Shown here in pieces: positions 43,585-54,638 of a stretch of DNA of 64,000 bases. The translations under genes and the position numbers were made by a program. Position 1 is the stretch's first letter; every line of letters starts with the position of its first letter. The stretch is from Rana temporaria (Eukaryota; Chordata; Amphibia; Anura; Ranidae). The stretch is from the NCBI RefSeq assembly GCF_905171775.1, contig NC_053501.1, positions 15,215,089 through 15,279,088 of the forward strand, in the 5' to 3' direction. The notes under the pieces were generated by a model that was not told the DNA's origin, ran no database searches, and was given only the letters and a program-made list of their open reading frames with translations.

Positions 43585-45721
43585 CTGAGAAGAAAAGAAA
43601 AGAAAAAAGCCAACAGATTAGGAGGATTCTAGAACACAGTAATGCCACCTGGTATGCAAGACTAGATCTGTACAACAGCACCAAAGGCTAAAAAGGACAT
43701 CTACTTACAGCTTGGAGGGTGTCTGTCAGCTCCCGGCGACGGTTTACGGCATTTAGCTGCTGCCATCTTGTTCCTTACACGTCTAACTCTCCTTTTCTCC
43801 TCTTCCTCGGGAGAAAGCTATGAAGATAAAAAAAAAAAAAAGGACAGCCAGTTAGAACTCAGGAATAAAATCTGCAGAGTCTCATACGTGATGAGAGCAA
43901 AAAAGCAAAAGACTGCAAATCGCACACAATATCTGGACAATTACCTGTTCAACTTTTCCTCTCCTGCCCTGGCTCTGTCCTCTGCCAGAAGAGCTTTTTA
44001 ACACCCCGCTGCGGCTGTAAGCTGGAACTGCTCCATAGGGGTGAACTCTGGTCTGGGATGGGGCCACAGATGAGACGAGAGTAGGCTGGACCAACCACTG
44101 CAGGTCTGCTGAGGTGGAGATGGCTGTGACGGTGGGGACAAAGCTGTTGTTGGAGTCTGTGCCGAATTCCTGAAATTAAAGGAAAAAAAAAAAAAAGGGA
44201 CATTAAGTATAAAGTGTGACAAGTCACCATATCCCCCCTCCCCTCCCTCTATGCACACACGCTGAATGGGCTGATCCAGAGGGAGCTGCATTTCCAATCC
44301 CAGCACACCAGACAGAAGGGGATAAAAATAGCCCTGACGTCACTAGTGACGCAGGGGCCGCTCTGGAGTCTCCTGAATGAACTCTGGAAGTGTTTTATCA
44401 ATGAATCCGCTTTACACACACAGGAGGGGGGGAGCTGCTCAGCCCAGCCACTGCACTATGCAGCAAGCAGGGCTGCAAAAGTCTGCACTATGCAACCTAA
44501 TTCAGACAGCATTAACCCAGATCCACATCCCCTGCACCCCAGTCCACATCACTGGCACTGTGCACCCCAATCCACATCACCTACACCCTAATCAATGTTA
44601 CCAGCCAACCCCAACCCATAACTCCGACACTAGGCACCCCAGAAAGCATTAACTCCAGTGCACATCTCCTACACCCTAATACATGCTACCTGTATACCCC
44701 CCCCAACCCATATCAACATCACTGTGCACCCCAATCCAGACAGCATTAACCCCAAGTGCATATCACCTGCACTGTGCACCCCACTCCAGACAGCCTTAAC
44801 CCCAAGTCCCCAATCACCTGTGCACCCTAAACCATGTCCATTGGTGTGTCCCAACCTATATCAGCAGTACTGTGCATCCCAATCCAGAAAGCAGAACCCC
44901 CAAGTGCATATCACCTGCACCCCAATCTATGCTACCGGTATAACCCCCAACATCACTGTGCACCCCCAATCCAGACAGCATTAACCCCCAAGTGCATATC
45001 ATCAGCACTGTGCACCCCAATCTGTGTTACTTGTGTACCCCCCAAGTCTAGGTCATCTGCACCCCCAAGCCAGACACCATTAACCCCAGCCCATATCACC
45101 TGTTGCACCCCCAATCCATGTCATTGGTGCACCCCCAATCCAGACAGCATTAACCCCAAGTCCAAAGCACCTGTGCACCCCCAATCCATGTCATTGGTGT
45201 GTCCAACCTATATCAGCAGTACTGTGCATCCCATCCAGACAGCATTAACCCCAAGTGCATATCATCAGCACTGTGCACCCCAATCTGTGTTACTTGTGTA
45301 CCCCCAAGTCTAGGTCTCTGCACCCCCCAAGCCAGACACCATTAACCCCAGCCCATATCACCTGTGCACCTAAATCCAGACACAGTTAACCTCAATCACC
45401 ACTGCCTGTGCTGTACACCCCAATCACAGATAAGCCCCCATATTCAGGACATAGTGACCCGTAAAGAGCCCGATCCAGACTCATCACACACTATAAAGTC
45501 GGGTCCAGTGTAAGGTAAACCCCCCCAAAAAAGCAAATCTCCCCCAAGATTTCACGTCTTGTGTCGCCCACTTACCGTTGGGGGTGGAGCGGGGATCATG
45601 TGGAGAAGGAGGCGGACGGGGAGGGGTAGTAAGCCATGCTGTCTCCTGCTGGAGAGGCGCTGCTACACCGAGAGGATGTCGCCTCGTAGTCGGTGCTGTT
45701 GCTGGAGAAGCCGTGGTACAT
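42928..45721 (-). CDS. FOS: FOS proto-oncogene bZIP factor; four exons, frame broken as written
   Basis: FOS pairs with JUN proteins to form AP-1, the immediate-early transcription factor. Exons are 45576-45721, 43945-44169, 43709-43817 and 42928-43584, with the usual four-exon layout. Recognisable segments in order: YHGFSSNSTDYEA, PTVTAISTSADLQWLVQPT, SSVAPSQTR, GRRGKVEQ, LSPEEEEKRR, NKMAAAKCR (basic region), EIAALLKENEKLEFILAAHK (zipper), SEPLDDFLF, EPLCTPVVTCTPTC and DSLNSPTLLAL before the TAA at 42928-42930. Exon 2 is intact. Exon 1 has an in-frame TGA at 45596-45598, exon 3 an extra base at 43743-43745, and exon 4 several single-base shifts. Residues on both sides of every shift remain conserved, so the damage is very recent or technical. 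Confidence 0.93.
43709..43817 (-). CDS. FOS: FOS exon 3 (basic region), one extra base
   Basis: 109 bases instead of the family's 108. The extra A (within 43743-43745) shifts the end of the basic region. Codon 43776-43778 reads Val where FOS has Glu (RRERNK). Confidence 0.9.
43945..44169 (-). CDS. FOS: FOS exon 2, intact
   Basis: 75 whole codons, acceptor TTTCAG, donor GTAATT, from EFGTDSNNSF to RRGKVEQ. It is nine residues shorter than human. Confidence 0.93.
44505..45440. repeat. minisatellite filling FOS intron 1
   Basis: Units of about 45-65 bp built from CACTGTGCACCCCAATC, CAGACAGCATTAACCCC and AAGTGCATATCACCTG, reordered and with many single-base differences. It takes up about two thirds of the 1.4-kb intron. 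Confidence 0.9.
45576..45721 (-). CDS. FOS: FOS exon 1 (coding), with premature TGA
   Basis: Starts MYHGFSSNSTDYEATSS at 45721. The segment expected to read SFSSMGSP is missing bases and gives a stop at 45596-45598. The length of 146 leaves the wrong phase for exon 2. Donor GTAAGT follows. Confidence 0.88.
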
Positions 45722-45794
45722 GTCTGCTGTGTATAAAAGCAAAGGATCGTCCTATAATGCCGGAGCTGTCACTGCCGAACTAGCTGCTCGACTC

Positions 45795-45803
45795 CCTTTT
45801 ATA
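45795..45803 (-). promoter_or_regulatory. FOS: FOS TATA box
   Basis: TATAAAAGG on the minus strand, about 75 bases upstream of the ATG. The upstream CCATTCATAAA matches the same stretch of the mammalian FOS promoter. The start site is expected near 45770. Confidence 0.88.
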
Positions 45804-45831
45804 CTCGCTGTCATGCCAATTTATGAATGGG

Positions 45832-45838
45832 TGACGTA
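45832..45838 (-). promoter_or_regulatory. FOS: FOS proximal CRE
   Basis: TACGTCA on the minus strand about 30 bases upstream of the TATA box, the position of the CREB/ATF site in mammalian FOS. Confidence 0.85.
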
Positions 45839-46054
45839 AAAAACGGGACGGACCAAGTGTGTGGGGGGAGGAAAGGAACGCTCCACACAGCCCTGCCGCA
45901 GTCTCCGTTACACTGAATCTCAATGGCCAGAGCTGATTGATAGGTACAGCCGTGTTATCACTTCTCTGACTGGTCAGAACTCGCCACAAGCCGCACAATG
46001 TGCCGCGGATCCCCCCTTGGATTCCCTGCTTTTGGTTCGGCCACGGGAATCCAC

Positions 46055-46076
46055 TGACGCAGTTATCCTTATAAGG
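46055..46076 (-). promoter_or_regulatory. FOS: FOS serum response element and adjacent AP-1-like site
   Basis: CCTTATAAGG (46067-46076) is a consensus CArG box. On the minus strand it is followed by CTGCGTCAG, exactly the order of SRE and FAP site in mammalian FOS. An Ets half site next to it is weak (CGGACGATGT). Confidence 0.9.
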
Positions 46077-46140
46077 AAAACATCGTCCGAAGGGCGGGGC
46101 TGCCGGGAAGAGCCCTGAGAGGAGAGCGAGAGGGGAGGGG

Positions 46141-47900
46141 TTCTGTACACTGCCATAGGAACGCAACACAACACACACAGTATACAATCATACACTGTAA
46201 ACTGTATGGGAACACAGTATACAATCTACACTGCACACTGCTGTACGAACACACACACCACAGCTACAATCTACACTGTCATAGGAACACAACACACACA
46301 CACACACACACAGTATACAATCTACACTGTCATAGGAACACAACACACAGCATACAATCTACACTGCACACTGTCATGGGAACCCAGTATACAATCTACA
46401 CTGCACACTGCTGTACGAACACACACACAGCATACAATCTACACTGTCATAGGAACACAACACACACAGTATACAATCTACACTGTAAACTGTCATGGGA
46501 ACACAGTATACAATCTACACTGCACACTGCTGTACGAACACACACACAGCATACAATCTACACTGTCATAGGAACACAACACACACACTATACAATCTAC
46601 ACTGTAATAGGAACACAACACACACAGTATACAATCTACACTGTAATAGGAACACACACAGTATACAATCTACACTGTACACTGCTGTAGGAACACACAC
46701 AGTATACAATCTACACTGTCATAGGAACACAACACACACAGTATACAATCTACACTGTACACTGTCATAGGAACACACACAGTATACACTCTACCACTGT
46801 ACACTGTCATAGGAACACACCACACACAGTAACAATCTACCACTGTAATAGGAACCACACACGAGTATACAATCTACACATAGTACACTGCTGTAGGAGC
46901 ACCACATGTATACAATCTACACTGTCATAGGAAACACAAACACACAGTATACAATCTACACTGTACACTGTCATAGGAACACACACAGTATACAATCTTA
47001 CACTGCACACTGTCATAGGAACACAACACACCCACAGCATACAATCTACACTGCACACTGTCATATGAACACACACAGTATACAATCTACACTGTAATAG
47101 GAACACAGCACACACAGTATACAAATCTACACTGTCATAGGAACACAACACACACAGTATACAATCTACACTGCACACAAGTCATAGGAACACACACAGT
47201 ATACAATCTACACTGTAATAGGAACACAACACACACAGTATACAATCTACACTGTCATAGGAACACAACACACACAGTATACAATCTACACTGTACACTG
47301 TTATAGGAACCAACACACACACAGTATACAATCTACACTGCACACTGTCATAGGAACACACACAGTATACAATTACACTGTCATAGGAACACAACACACA
47401 CACAGTATACAATCTACATGTCATAGGAACACAACACCACAGTATACAATCTACACTGTCATAGGAACACAGCACACACACAGTATATAATTTACACTGC
47501 TATATTAACACCACTTCACATAGTATACAATCGACACGGACATAGGATCACAACACACATGTTATACAATCCACACTATAAATACCATGGAACACCACAC
47601 ACACCATACAATCCAAAACTGCACTCTTCCATAGGGACACACCTGCATAGTCTAATGGTATACACAACCAGAGCATACAATCCACGCTGTACAATTCCAC
47701 AGAGACACAACATACACCAAAGTGTACATTGTAATGGGACCACAAACACACACAGTGTACAATCCACACTGTACCCTGCCACTGAGGACACCCCCCCCCC
47801 CACACACACACACACTATGCAATCCATACTGCCATGGGAATACAACACAAATGTAGTATGCAATGTGGGACACAACAAACACATAAGAGTATACTGATCC
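46141..47900. repeat. minisatellite upstream of FOS, direct array
   Basis: Dozens of units of 35-60 bp with core GTATACAATCTACACTG, an (AC)n run and GTCATAGGAACAC. Units become diverged after 47480, where C runs appear. Confidence 0.93.
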
Positions 47901-48084
47901 ACACTGAAACAGGGAGACAATTAACGCTGTACATGCCACAGGGACACAACATATCGATGTTTATACCTAGAAAGTCACACCTTTTTCTTCACACTACAAT
48001 ACATTGGACTTGTTTTGTCAAAGACATAGACTGTAGTGTCCATGTACGACATGTGTATATTATATCACTGTGTTAGTGTGATTG

Positions 48085-49690
48085 CATGTTGTGTTGCCAT
48101 GTCAGTGTACAATGTGGATCGTTATACTGCATGTCGTATTCCCACAGCAGCGTGGATTGTATACTGTGTGTGTTGAGGGGGGGGAGGTTTGTTTCCCTCA
48201 GTGTACAGTGTGAATTGTATAATGTGTGTGTTGGGGGGGGGGGGGTTGTGTCCCCCAGTGGCAGTGTACCGTGTGGATTGTATCAGCTATGAATAAGCAC
48301 TGTATGAGTGTGAAACGCGTTAGCCCTTTTTCCAGATTTTTTGCTGTGACATCCATGTTGTGACCAGTTTTTATTAAAAGGAAACAACATTTTTATTCTT
48401 TGGAAGTGCCAGCCGTCCCGGTTCTTTCTTATACATTTTTGCGTACAGTGTGGATTGTATACTGTGTGTGTTGGGGGGGGGTGTTCCCAGTGTACAGTGT
48501 GGATTGTGTAGTGTGTGTGTTGGGGGGTGTCCCCAGTGTAGTGTGGATTGTATAGTGGGTGTGTGTGTTGGGGGGTTGTGTTACGCCAGTGTACAGTGTG
48601 GATGAATAGTGTGTGTGTATTTGGGGGGGGGTTGTATCTCTCAGTGTACAGCGTGGATTGTATAGTGTGTGTGTGTGTGTATTGGGGGGGGGGGGGTTGT
48701 GTCTCTCAGTGTATATAGTGGATTGTATAGTATGTGTGTGTATAGGGGGGTTGTGTCTCGGTGTATAGAGTGGATTGTATAGTGTGTGTGTGTGTGATTG
48801 GGGGGGGTTGTGTCTCTCAGTGTATATAGTGGATTGTATAGTGTGTGTGTGTGTGTATTGGGGGGGGGTTGTGTCTCGGTGTATAGAGTGGATTGTATAG
48901 TGTGTGTGTGTGTGTGTATGGGGGGGGTTGTGTCTCTTAGTGTATAGAGTGGATTGTATAGTGTGTGTGTGTGTATTTGGTAGTGTGGATTGTATAGTGT
49001 GTGTATTTGGGGGGGGGGGGTTTGTCCCCCAGTGTACAGTGTGGATTGTATAGCGTGTGTGTATTTGGGGGGGGGGTTGTATCTCTCAGTGTACAGAGTG
49101 GATTGTATAGTGTGTGTGTATTGGGTGGGGGGGGTTGTGTCTCTCAGTGTATAGAGTGGATTGTATAGTGTGTGTGTGTGTGTATGGGGGGGGGTTGTGT
49201 CTCTCAGTATATAGAGTGGATTGTATAGTGTGTGTATTGGGTGGGGGGGGTTGTGTCTCTCAGTGTATAGAGTGGATTGTATAGTGTGTGTGTGTGTGTG
49301 TATGGGGGGGGGGGGGGTTGTGTCTCTCAGTATATAGAGGGGATTGTATAGTGTGTGTATTGGGGGGGGGGGGTTGTGTCTCTCAGTGTATAGAGTGGAT
49401 TGTATAGTGTGTGTGTGTATATGGGGGGGGGGTTGTCTCTCAGTGTATAGAGTGGATTGTATAGTGTGTGTGTGTGTGTATTTGGTAGTGTGGATTGTAT
49501 AGTGTGTGTGTGTGTGTGTGTGTGTGTATTTGGTAGTGTGGATTGTATAGTGTGTGTGTGTATTTGGTACAGTGTGGATTGTATAGTGTGTGTATTTGGG
49601 GGGGGGGGTTGTGTCTCTCAGTGTATAGAGTGGATTGTATAGTGTGTGTATTTGGGGGGGGGGGGTTGTGTCCCCCAGTGCACATTGTAG
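48085..49690. repeat. minisatellite upstream of FOS, inverted relative
   Basis: Units of about 55-65 bp: (TG)n, a G run, TTGTGTCTCTCAGTGTATAG, AGTGGATTGTATAGTG. Its reverse complement (CACTATACAATCCAC) matches the core of the array to the left. It is interrupted at about 48275-48450 by a GAAACGCGTTAGCCC repeat. Confidence 0.93.
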
Positions 49691-49839
49691 ACTATGTTTC
49701 TGGTTGTTATGGACACAACGGCACAACTTTCCCTTTCTGGCTCTTATGTCATGTATAGGGAGCCTCTTGCTGGGATATCCTCAGTGGTGGGGGCAGGAAA
49801 CCTCAGCCCTACTCTCACTTTGTTTTGGTCTGTTGTTCT

Positions 49840-50040
49840 GTTCCTGGAAGCTCCCTCCCTGTGTGAGGGCCCAGTGCAGGATTCCCTCCTCCTCCCTGTG
49901 TGAGGGCCCAGTGCAGGATTCCCTCCTCCTCCCTGTGTGAGGGCCCAGTTGCAGGATTCCCTCCCCCCCCCCCTCCTCCTCCTATGTGAGGCCAGTGAAG
50001 GACTCCCTCCTCCTCCTCTTCAATGTGAGGCCAGATCAGG
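49840..50040. repeat. short tandem repeat
   Basis: Four to five units of about 42 bases, GGGCCCAGTGCAGGATTCCC plus TCCTCCTCCCTGTGTGA. Confidence 0.85.
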
Positions 50041-50313
50041 GTTTTCCCTGACTGGGCTTGTGAGATTTGCAGAGGGATTCCCTCAGTCGGCTGTGACATC
50101 ATAGGACTGCTCAGACTGGATTTTCAATAAACAAGCTGTGCACACCCTGTCAGAGTATGTGTCCACGTTGCTTGTGTGTTCTCCACCAGACTGTACATGT
50201 CACTCTTCAGAGGATTATCCCCGCCTGTATTCTAACACCATTCACCACTACAGCCTGAAAAAGACACACAATGCTGGAATACCATTGTCAGCCCCAAAAC
50301 ATTTGTACATTTT

Positions 50314-51054
50314 GGGCTAGATTCAGAAAGAATTTACGTCGGCGTATCTATTGATACGCCGTGTAAATTTAAAGCTGCGCCGGCGTATCTTCTTTCTGTA
50401 TTCAGAAAGCAAGATACGCCGAAATTAGGTCAAGATCCGACTGGCGTAAGTCTCTTACGTCGCCGTATCTTAGTTGCATAGTTACGCTGGCCGCTAGGTG
50501 GAGCTTCCGTCGATTTACACAAGGAATATGCTAATTCGGTAGATACGCCGATTCAGAAACGTACGTCGCCCGGCGCATTTTTTTTACGTCGTTTACGTTT
50601 AGGCTTTTTTCGACGTAAAGTTACCCCCTGCTATATGAGGCGTATCCTATGTTAAGTATGGACGTCGGGCCATCGTCAAATTTTCCGTCGATTACGTAGT
50701 TTGCGTAAGTCGTTCGCGAATAAGGCTGTACGTAAGTTACGTTCACGTCTAAAGCATTGACGATTTGCGGCGTAATTTCGAGCATGCGCACTGGGATTCT
50801 TTCACGGACGGCGCATGCGCCGTTCGTAAAAAACGTCAAATACGTGGGGGCATAAATAATTTATATAAAACACGCCCCACATCATCCACATTTGAATTAG
50901 GCGGCTTACGCCGGACCACATACGCTACGCCGCCGTAACTTAGGGCGCAAGTTCTTTATGAATACGGAACTTGCGCCCTAAGTTACGGCGGCGTAATGTA
51001 TCTGAGATACGTTACGCCCACAGAAAATTACGCTGGGCTATCTGAATATAGCCC
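50314..51054. mobile_element. long palindromic MITE, 'GATTCA' family
   Basis: GGGCTAGATTCAGAAAG and GGCTATCTGAATATAGCCC ends with arms of about 350 bases rich in GGCGTA. Long complementarity is evident around CTTAGGGCGCAAGTTC. Confidence 0.85.
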
Positions 51055-51205
51055 TTTCTCTTTGGATTTCAAAACAGTTGCACCTCCTAAGGATACGTGA
51101 GATTTTAATTCATGTTAAGAAAATATATCTGCCAACTATAATAGAGGTAATAGTGTGCGTCACCCTCCTGGCCATGCAGTGTGGTGGGGACATAAAAGTA
51201 ACATA

Positions 51206-51991
51206 CACTATGTTGTCAAAAGTATTGGGACACCTGCTTTTACACACATTGGCCCGGATTCACAAAGCACTTGCGCCGACATATCTCGAGATACGGCGCG
51301 TAAGTGCAAATATGCGCCGTCGTATCTATGCGCCGGACTCAGAAACTAACATACGCCTGAAAATAGGCTTCATCCGACCGACGTAACTTGCCTACGCCGG
51401 CGTAGAGTGGGCGCATATTTACGCTGGACGTATTTGGCGCTCCCATTGATTTTCTTTTCACATATGCAAATGAGGGAGATACGCCGATTCACGAACGTAT
51501 GTCCGACGCAGTGCGCGTAAAGTCATACATCTGGCGTAAAGTTATGCCCCATAAAGGAGGTGTAACTCAGCAGCATCCATGCAAAGGGCTGCACCAGGGA
51601 ACACAAGCTAACGTATTTTACGTAGGACGTGAATATGACTAGGCGTAGGTTACGTTCACGCCATAGGCAGTGATCCAACGTATCTTAGGCAGTTGTTCCG
51701 ACGTGATTGTGAGCATGCGCACTGATATGTGCCCATGGGACGGCACATGCGCAGTTGGCCATTCGTATCCGTCTGGCGCTCGGCCCATCATTTGCATGGG
51801 GTCACGCCTCATTAGCATGACTCACGCCCACTTCCACTTCCACCGACTTACGCCTTGGAAACCCAGCGCAGATTTGGGAGGAAGTGCTTTGTGAATTCAG
51901 TGCTTGCCTCTCTTCGCTGCGTCGGCGTAGCGTAAAGGAGATACGCTACGGCGTCATAAATACGCGCCAGTGTATGTGAACCCGGGCCATA
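51206..51991. mobile_element. Tc1-like terminus interrupted by a palindromic MITE
   Basis: 51206-51247 repeats the Tc1-like end (GTCAAAAGTATTGGGACACC). From about 51250 a GGCCCGGATTCAC element follows and closes with GTGAACCCGGGCC at 51991. Confidence 0.75.
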
Positions 51992-52041
51992 AACTTTAAC
52001 CACTTCAGCCCTGGAAGATTATTCTTTTTTTTCTCCCTTAA

Positions 52042-52310
52042 AGCGGGGGTTCACCCTATAAAAAAATTCTAACACTACATCCAGCCCAGTTCTGCAAATA
52101 AAATGACACTGACCTTTTTTTTTTTTTTTTTCGTCGTAGATAGCGTTTATCCTTAGAATTTACCGCGGCTTCCTGGTAGGGAATCCCGCGGGAGTGGGCG
52201 TTCCTATTGACATGCCAATTGATTGACATTCTAAACGACGGCGCATACAGCGTGTCACGACTTCCCGAAAGAAGCTCGGGTCGGCTCGGCTCTATTCGGT
52301 CTATCTCCAA
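52042..52310. mobile_element. half copy of the GGGGGTTCACCC TTAA MITE
   Basis: TTAAAGCGGGGGTTCACCC at 52038 starts the left arm as in 30217. The right arm is missing past about 52310. Confidence 0.75.
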
Positions 52311-52586
52311 TGGCAACCAGGGGCAGACTGGAGTTAAGAGATCTATGGCCTAGCAACGAGGTACGGGAAGGAAGGTTGTTAAGTCAGAGCACGCATAAGG
52401 GCGGTGCTAGTTGCTCGGTGGGACCCCATTCTGTTACTGGGAGTGAGGTAACAGAGGTACGCAGGACTGGTGGAGTAGGTGCAGGCACAGCACATCCCTC
52501 CTAATGCAACAATACAAGTTACAGTGTGTAGTGACATGGGACAAGTTGATTTTCTGAGGAATCGCTTAGTTGAGGAACTGCCTTAA

Positions 52587-53072
52587 AGGGGTTGTAAAGG
52601 TTTATGTTTTTTCACCTTAATGCATCCTGTGCATTAAGGTGAAAAAACATCTGTCATTTACCAAGCCCCCCGGTTTACTTACATGAGCCTTGGAAAGATC
52701 TGCGTCGTGAACGCGCTCTTCCTTTGCTCGACTTCTCGACTCTTCATTGGATAGATTAATAGCAGCGCAGCCATTGGCTTGCGCCCTGTCAATCAACTCC
52801 AATGACGTGGGCGCCGGGGCCGAGTCCTGTACTCGGCGGCTATGGACGCCGGATACAGGATCGGGAGCGCGCCCGCAAGGTATCTCCCTTGGGAGAGCGC
52901 TTCCCAGAGGGGGTTATCTGAGGCGGGGAGGAGCCGAGACAGCCGCCGTGGGACCCCAGAAAATGCAGTTCGGGGCCACTCTGTGCAAAACGAGCTGCAC
53001 AGTGGAGGTAAGTGTGACATGTTTGTTATTTAAAAAAATAAATAAAAAAATATTCGAACCTTTACAACCCCT
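52587..53072. mobile_element. full TTAA MITE, AGGGGTTGTAAAGGTT family
   Basis: Termini AGGGGTTGTAAAGGTT and AACCTTTACAACCCCT inside TTAA at 52583-52586 and 53073-53076. This is the reference copy for the fragments at 7495, 14998 and 37460. Confidence 0.92.
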
Positions 53073-53439
53073 TTAATGTTAGATTCTTCACATGACCGCA
53101 GACTTTGCTTGGTCCTGGGTATTAATGAGCACACTCCATGCGAGAGTTACCCCACGTGCACGGGCACAGTAGACCCCGCCCAAAACATGGAGTAGTCAAA
53201 AGCAGACACCCGCGTACACACCTAGTGTATGTAGACATTGTCCTCCCTTTGATATGTAGATTAATAATGCCCCAGTGCAGATGTCCTAAACTCAGGGAAC
53301 TCCACATAAACATGAATAGATTGATCTCCGATTAAAAAAAATAAAAACATGAATATATTATTATCTGACATGTACTTTGGAGATTCTACATTAGAACACA
53401 GCAGAACAGAAGCTTTGTGATACAGTATGGGTATAAACC

Positions 53440-53630
53440 TTGTGTCTCTCTGTCACCTCCCCTCCCCTCCTCTCTGTCACCCCCCTCCTCTCTATCAGAC
53501 CCCCATACTCTCTGTCACCCCTCCTCCTCCTCTCTCACTCATTCCTGTCTCTCTCTCTCATCCCCCTCTCTCTCTCCTGCCTCCTCCCCCCTTTATCTCA
53601 CCCCCTCACCTCTTTCCCTCCTCAGGGGGT
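53440..53630. repeat. CT-rich low-complexity tract
   Basis: Runs of CTCTCTGTCACCCC, CCTCC and (CT)n with no other structure. Confidence 0.85.
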
Positions 53631-53639
53631 GGGGTCCCC

Positions 53640-54160
53640 ATGAGGTAGGCTGCATGGGGCCCCAATAATTGATAACAGCCGCCTTGTGAGTGAGTGCACC
53701 AGTTCGGATGTGTCTTGCCAACGCACATCTCCCCAAGGCCCCACACGCAATGGAAGTAAGGAAAATGGCTCTACAGTAGAGGAGCTCCACCCCCAGACTA
53801 CCGGCTCCCACAATTGCTGTCTCAAAGCAGCTCTCGGTAAGGCAGTCTAATGGGGGTCTTTCAGGGTAGGGGACACCGATGGGTGGGTTCCCCAATCTAA
53901 TCGAGAGAGGGACCGATGTAAGGGAAGGGAGAGTCTGTAGGGAGGGGGATGCTGACCGCTGGTGACCAATTAGATCAGCAGTCAGCACCCCCCTTATAGA
54001 CCCCCCCCCCCCATTATATCAGACCCCCCACTCAGTTAGAGACCTCTATTTGATATGGGGAACTCTCCTTATATCAGGAGCCCCCTTACAGACAAATGGC
54101 TGGTCTCTAAAGAGAAATCGGATATAGGGGACTCTGATCTAAAAAAATAAAATAAAAAAA
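53640..54160. other. no feature recognised
   Basis: Spacer with short C runs and GGGGACTCT-type degenerate repeats near 54000-54140; no coding or element signature. Confidence 0.4.
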
Positions 54161-54167
54161 TGCAACC

Positions 54168-54585
54168 CCCCTATAATTATATTAATTCAAATGTGAAAAA
54201 TAAGTGTGAATGATGGTGGAAAAACAAAAGGATTGTCCAAGTATTAATACACTCCAATATTATTTAAACATACAGTATATACTGTGCAATCTCCATACAC
54301 ATATAATACTGTATGAATAGAGGTGTAAATCCATTCCAAAATGTGTTGTGCTAATATCCAACGTATCTAACTCAAATAGAGTTTATAAATTGGATATTAG
54401 CACAACACATTTTGGAGTGGATTTATACCACTATTTATACAGTATTAAATGTGTGCGGAGATTGAACAGTATATATGTTTAAATAAGATTGGAGTGTATT
54501 ATTACTTGGATTGTCCTTGGGGGTTTCCACCATCATTCACAATAAATTTTTTCACATATGAATTAATATAATTATAGGGGGAGGC
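54168..54585. repeat. large palindrome
   Basis: Arms of about 190-200 bases: CCTATAATTATATTAATTC and GAATTAATATAATTATAGG at the edges, GATATTAGCACAACACATTT near the centre. It looks like a hairpin element of unassigned family. Confidence 0.85.
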
Positions 54586-54638
54586 TGTGCTGCATTTTTT
54601 TTTTTTTTGGATCTTTAAATAGGGAGCACCGATATCAA

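Noticed and set aside
46141..47530. Possible CRISPR-like array
   Set aside because: Units differ in length and have no unique spacers; this is a eukaryotic minisatellite.
48641..49726. 361-residue minus-strand frame rich in His/Thr/Tyr
   Set aside because: Product of the upstream-FOS minisatellite and TG runs.
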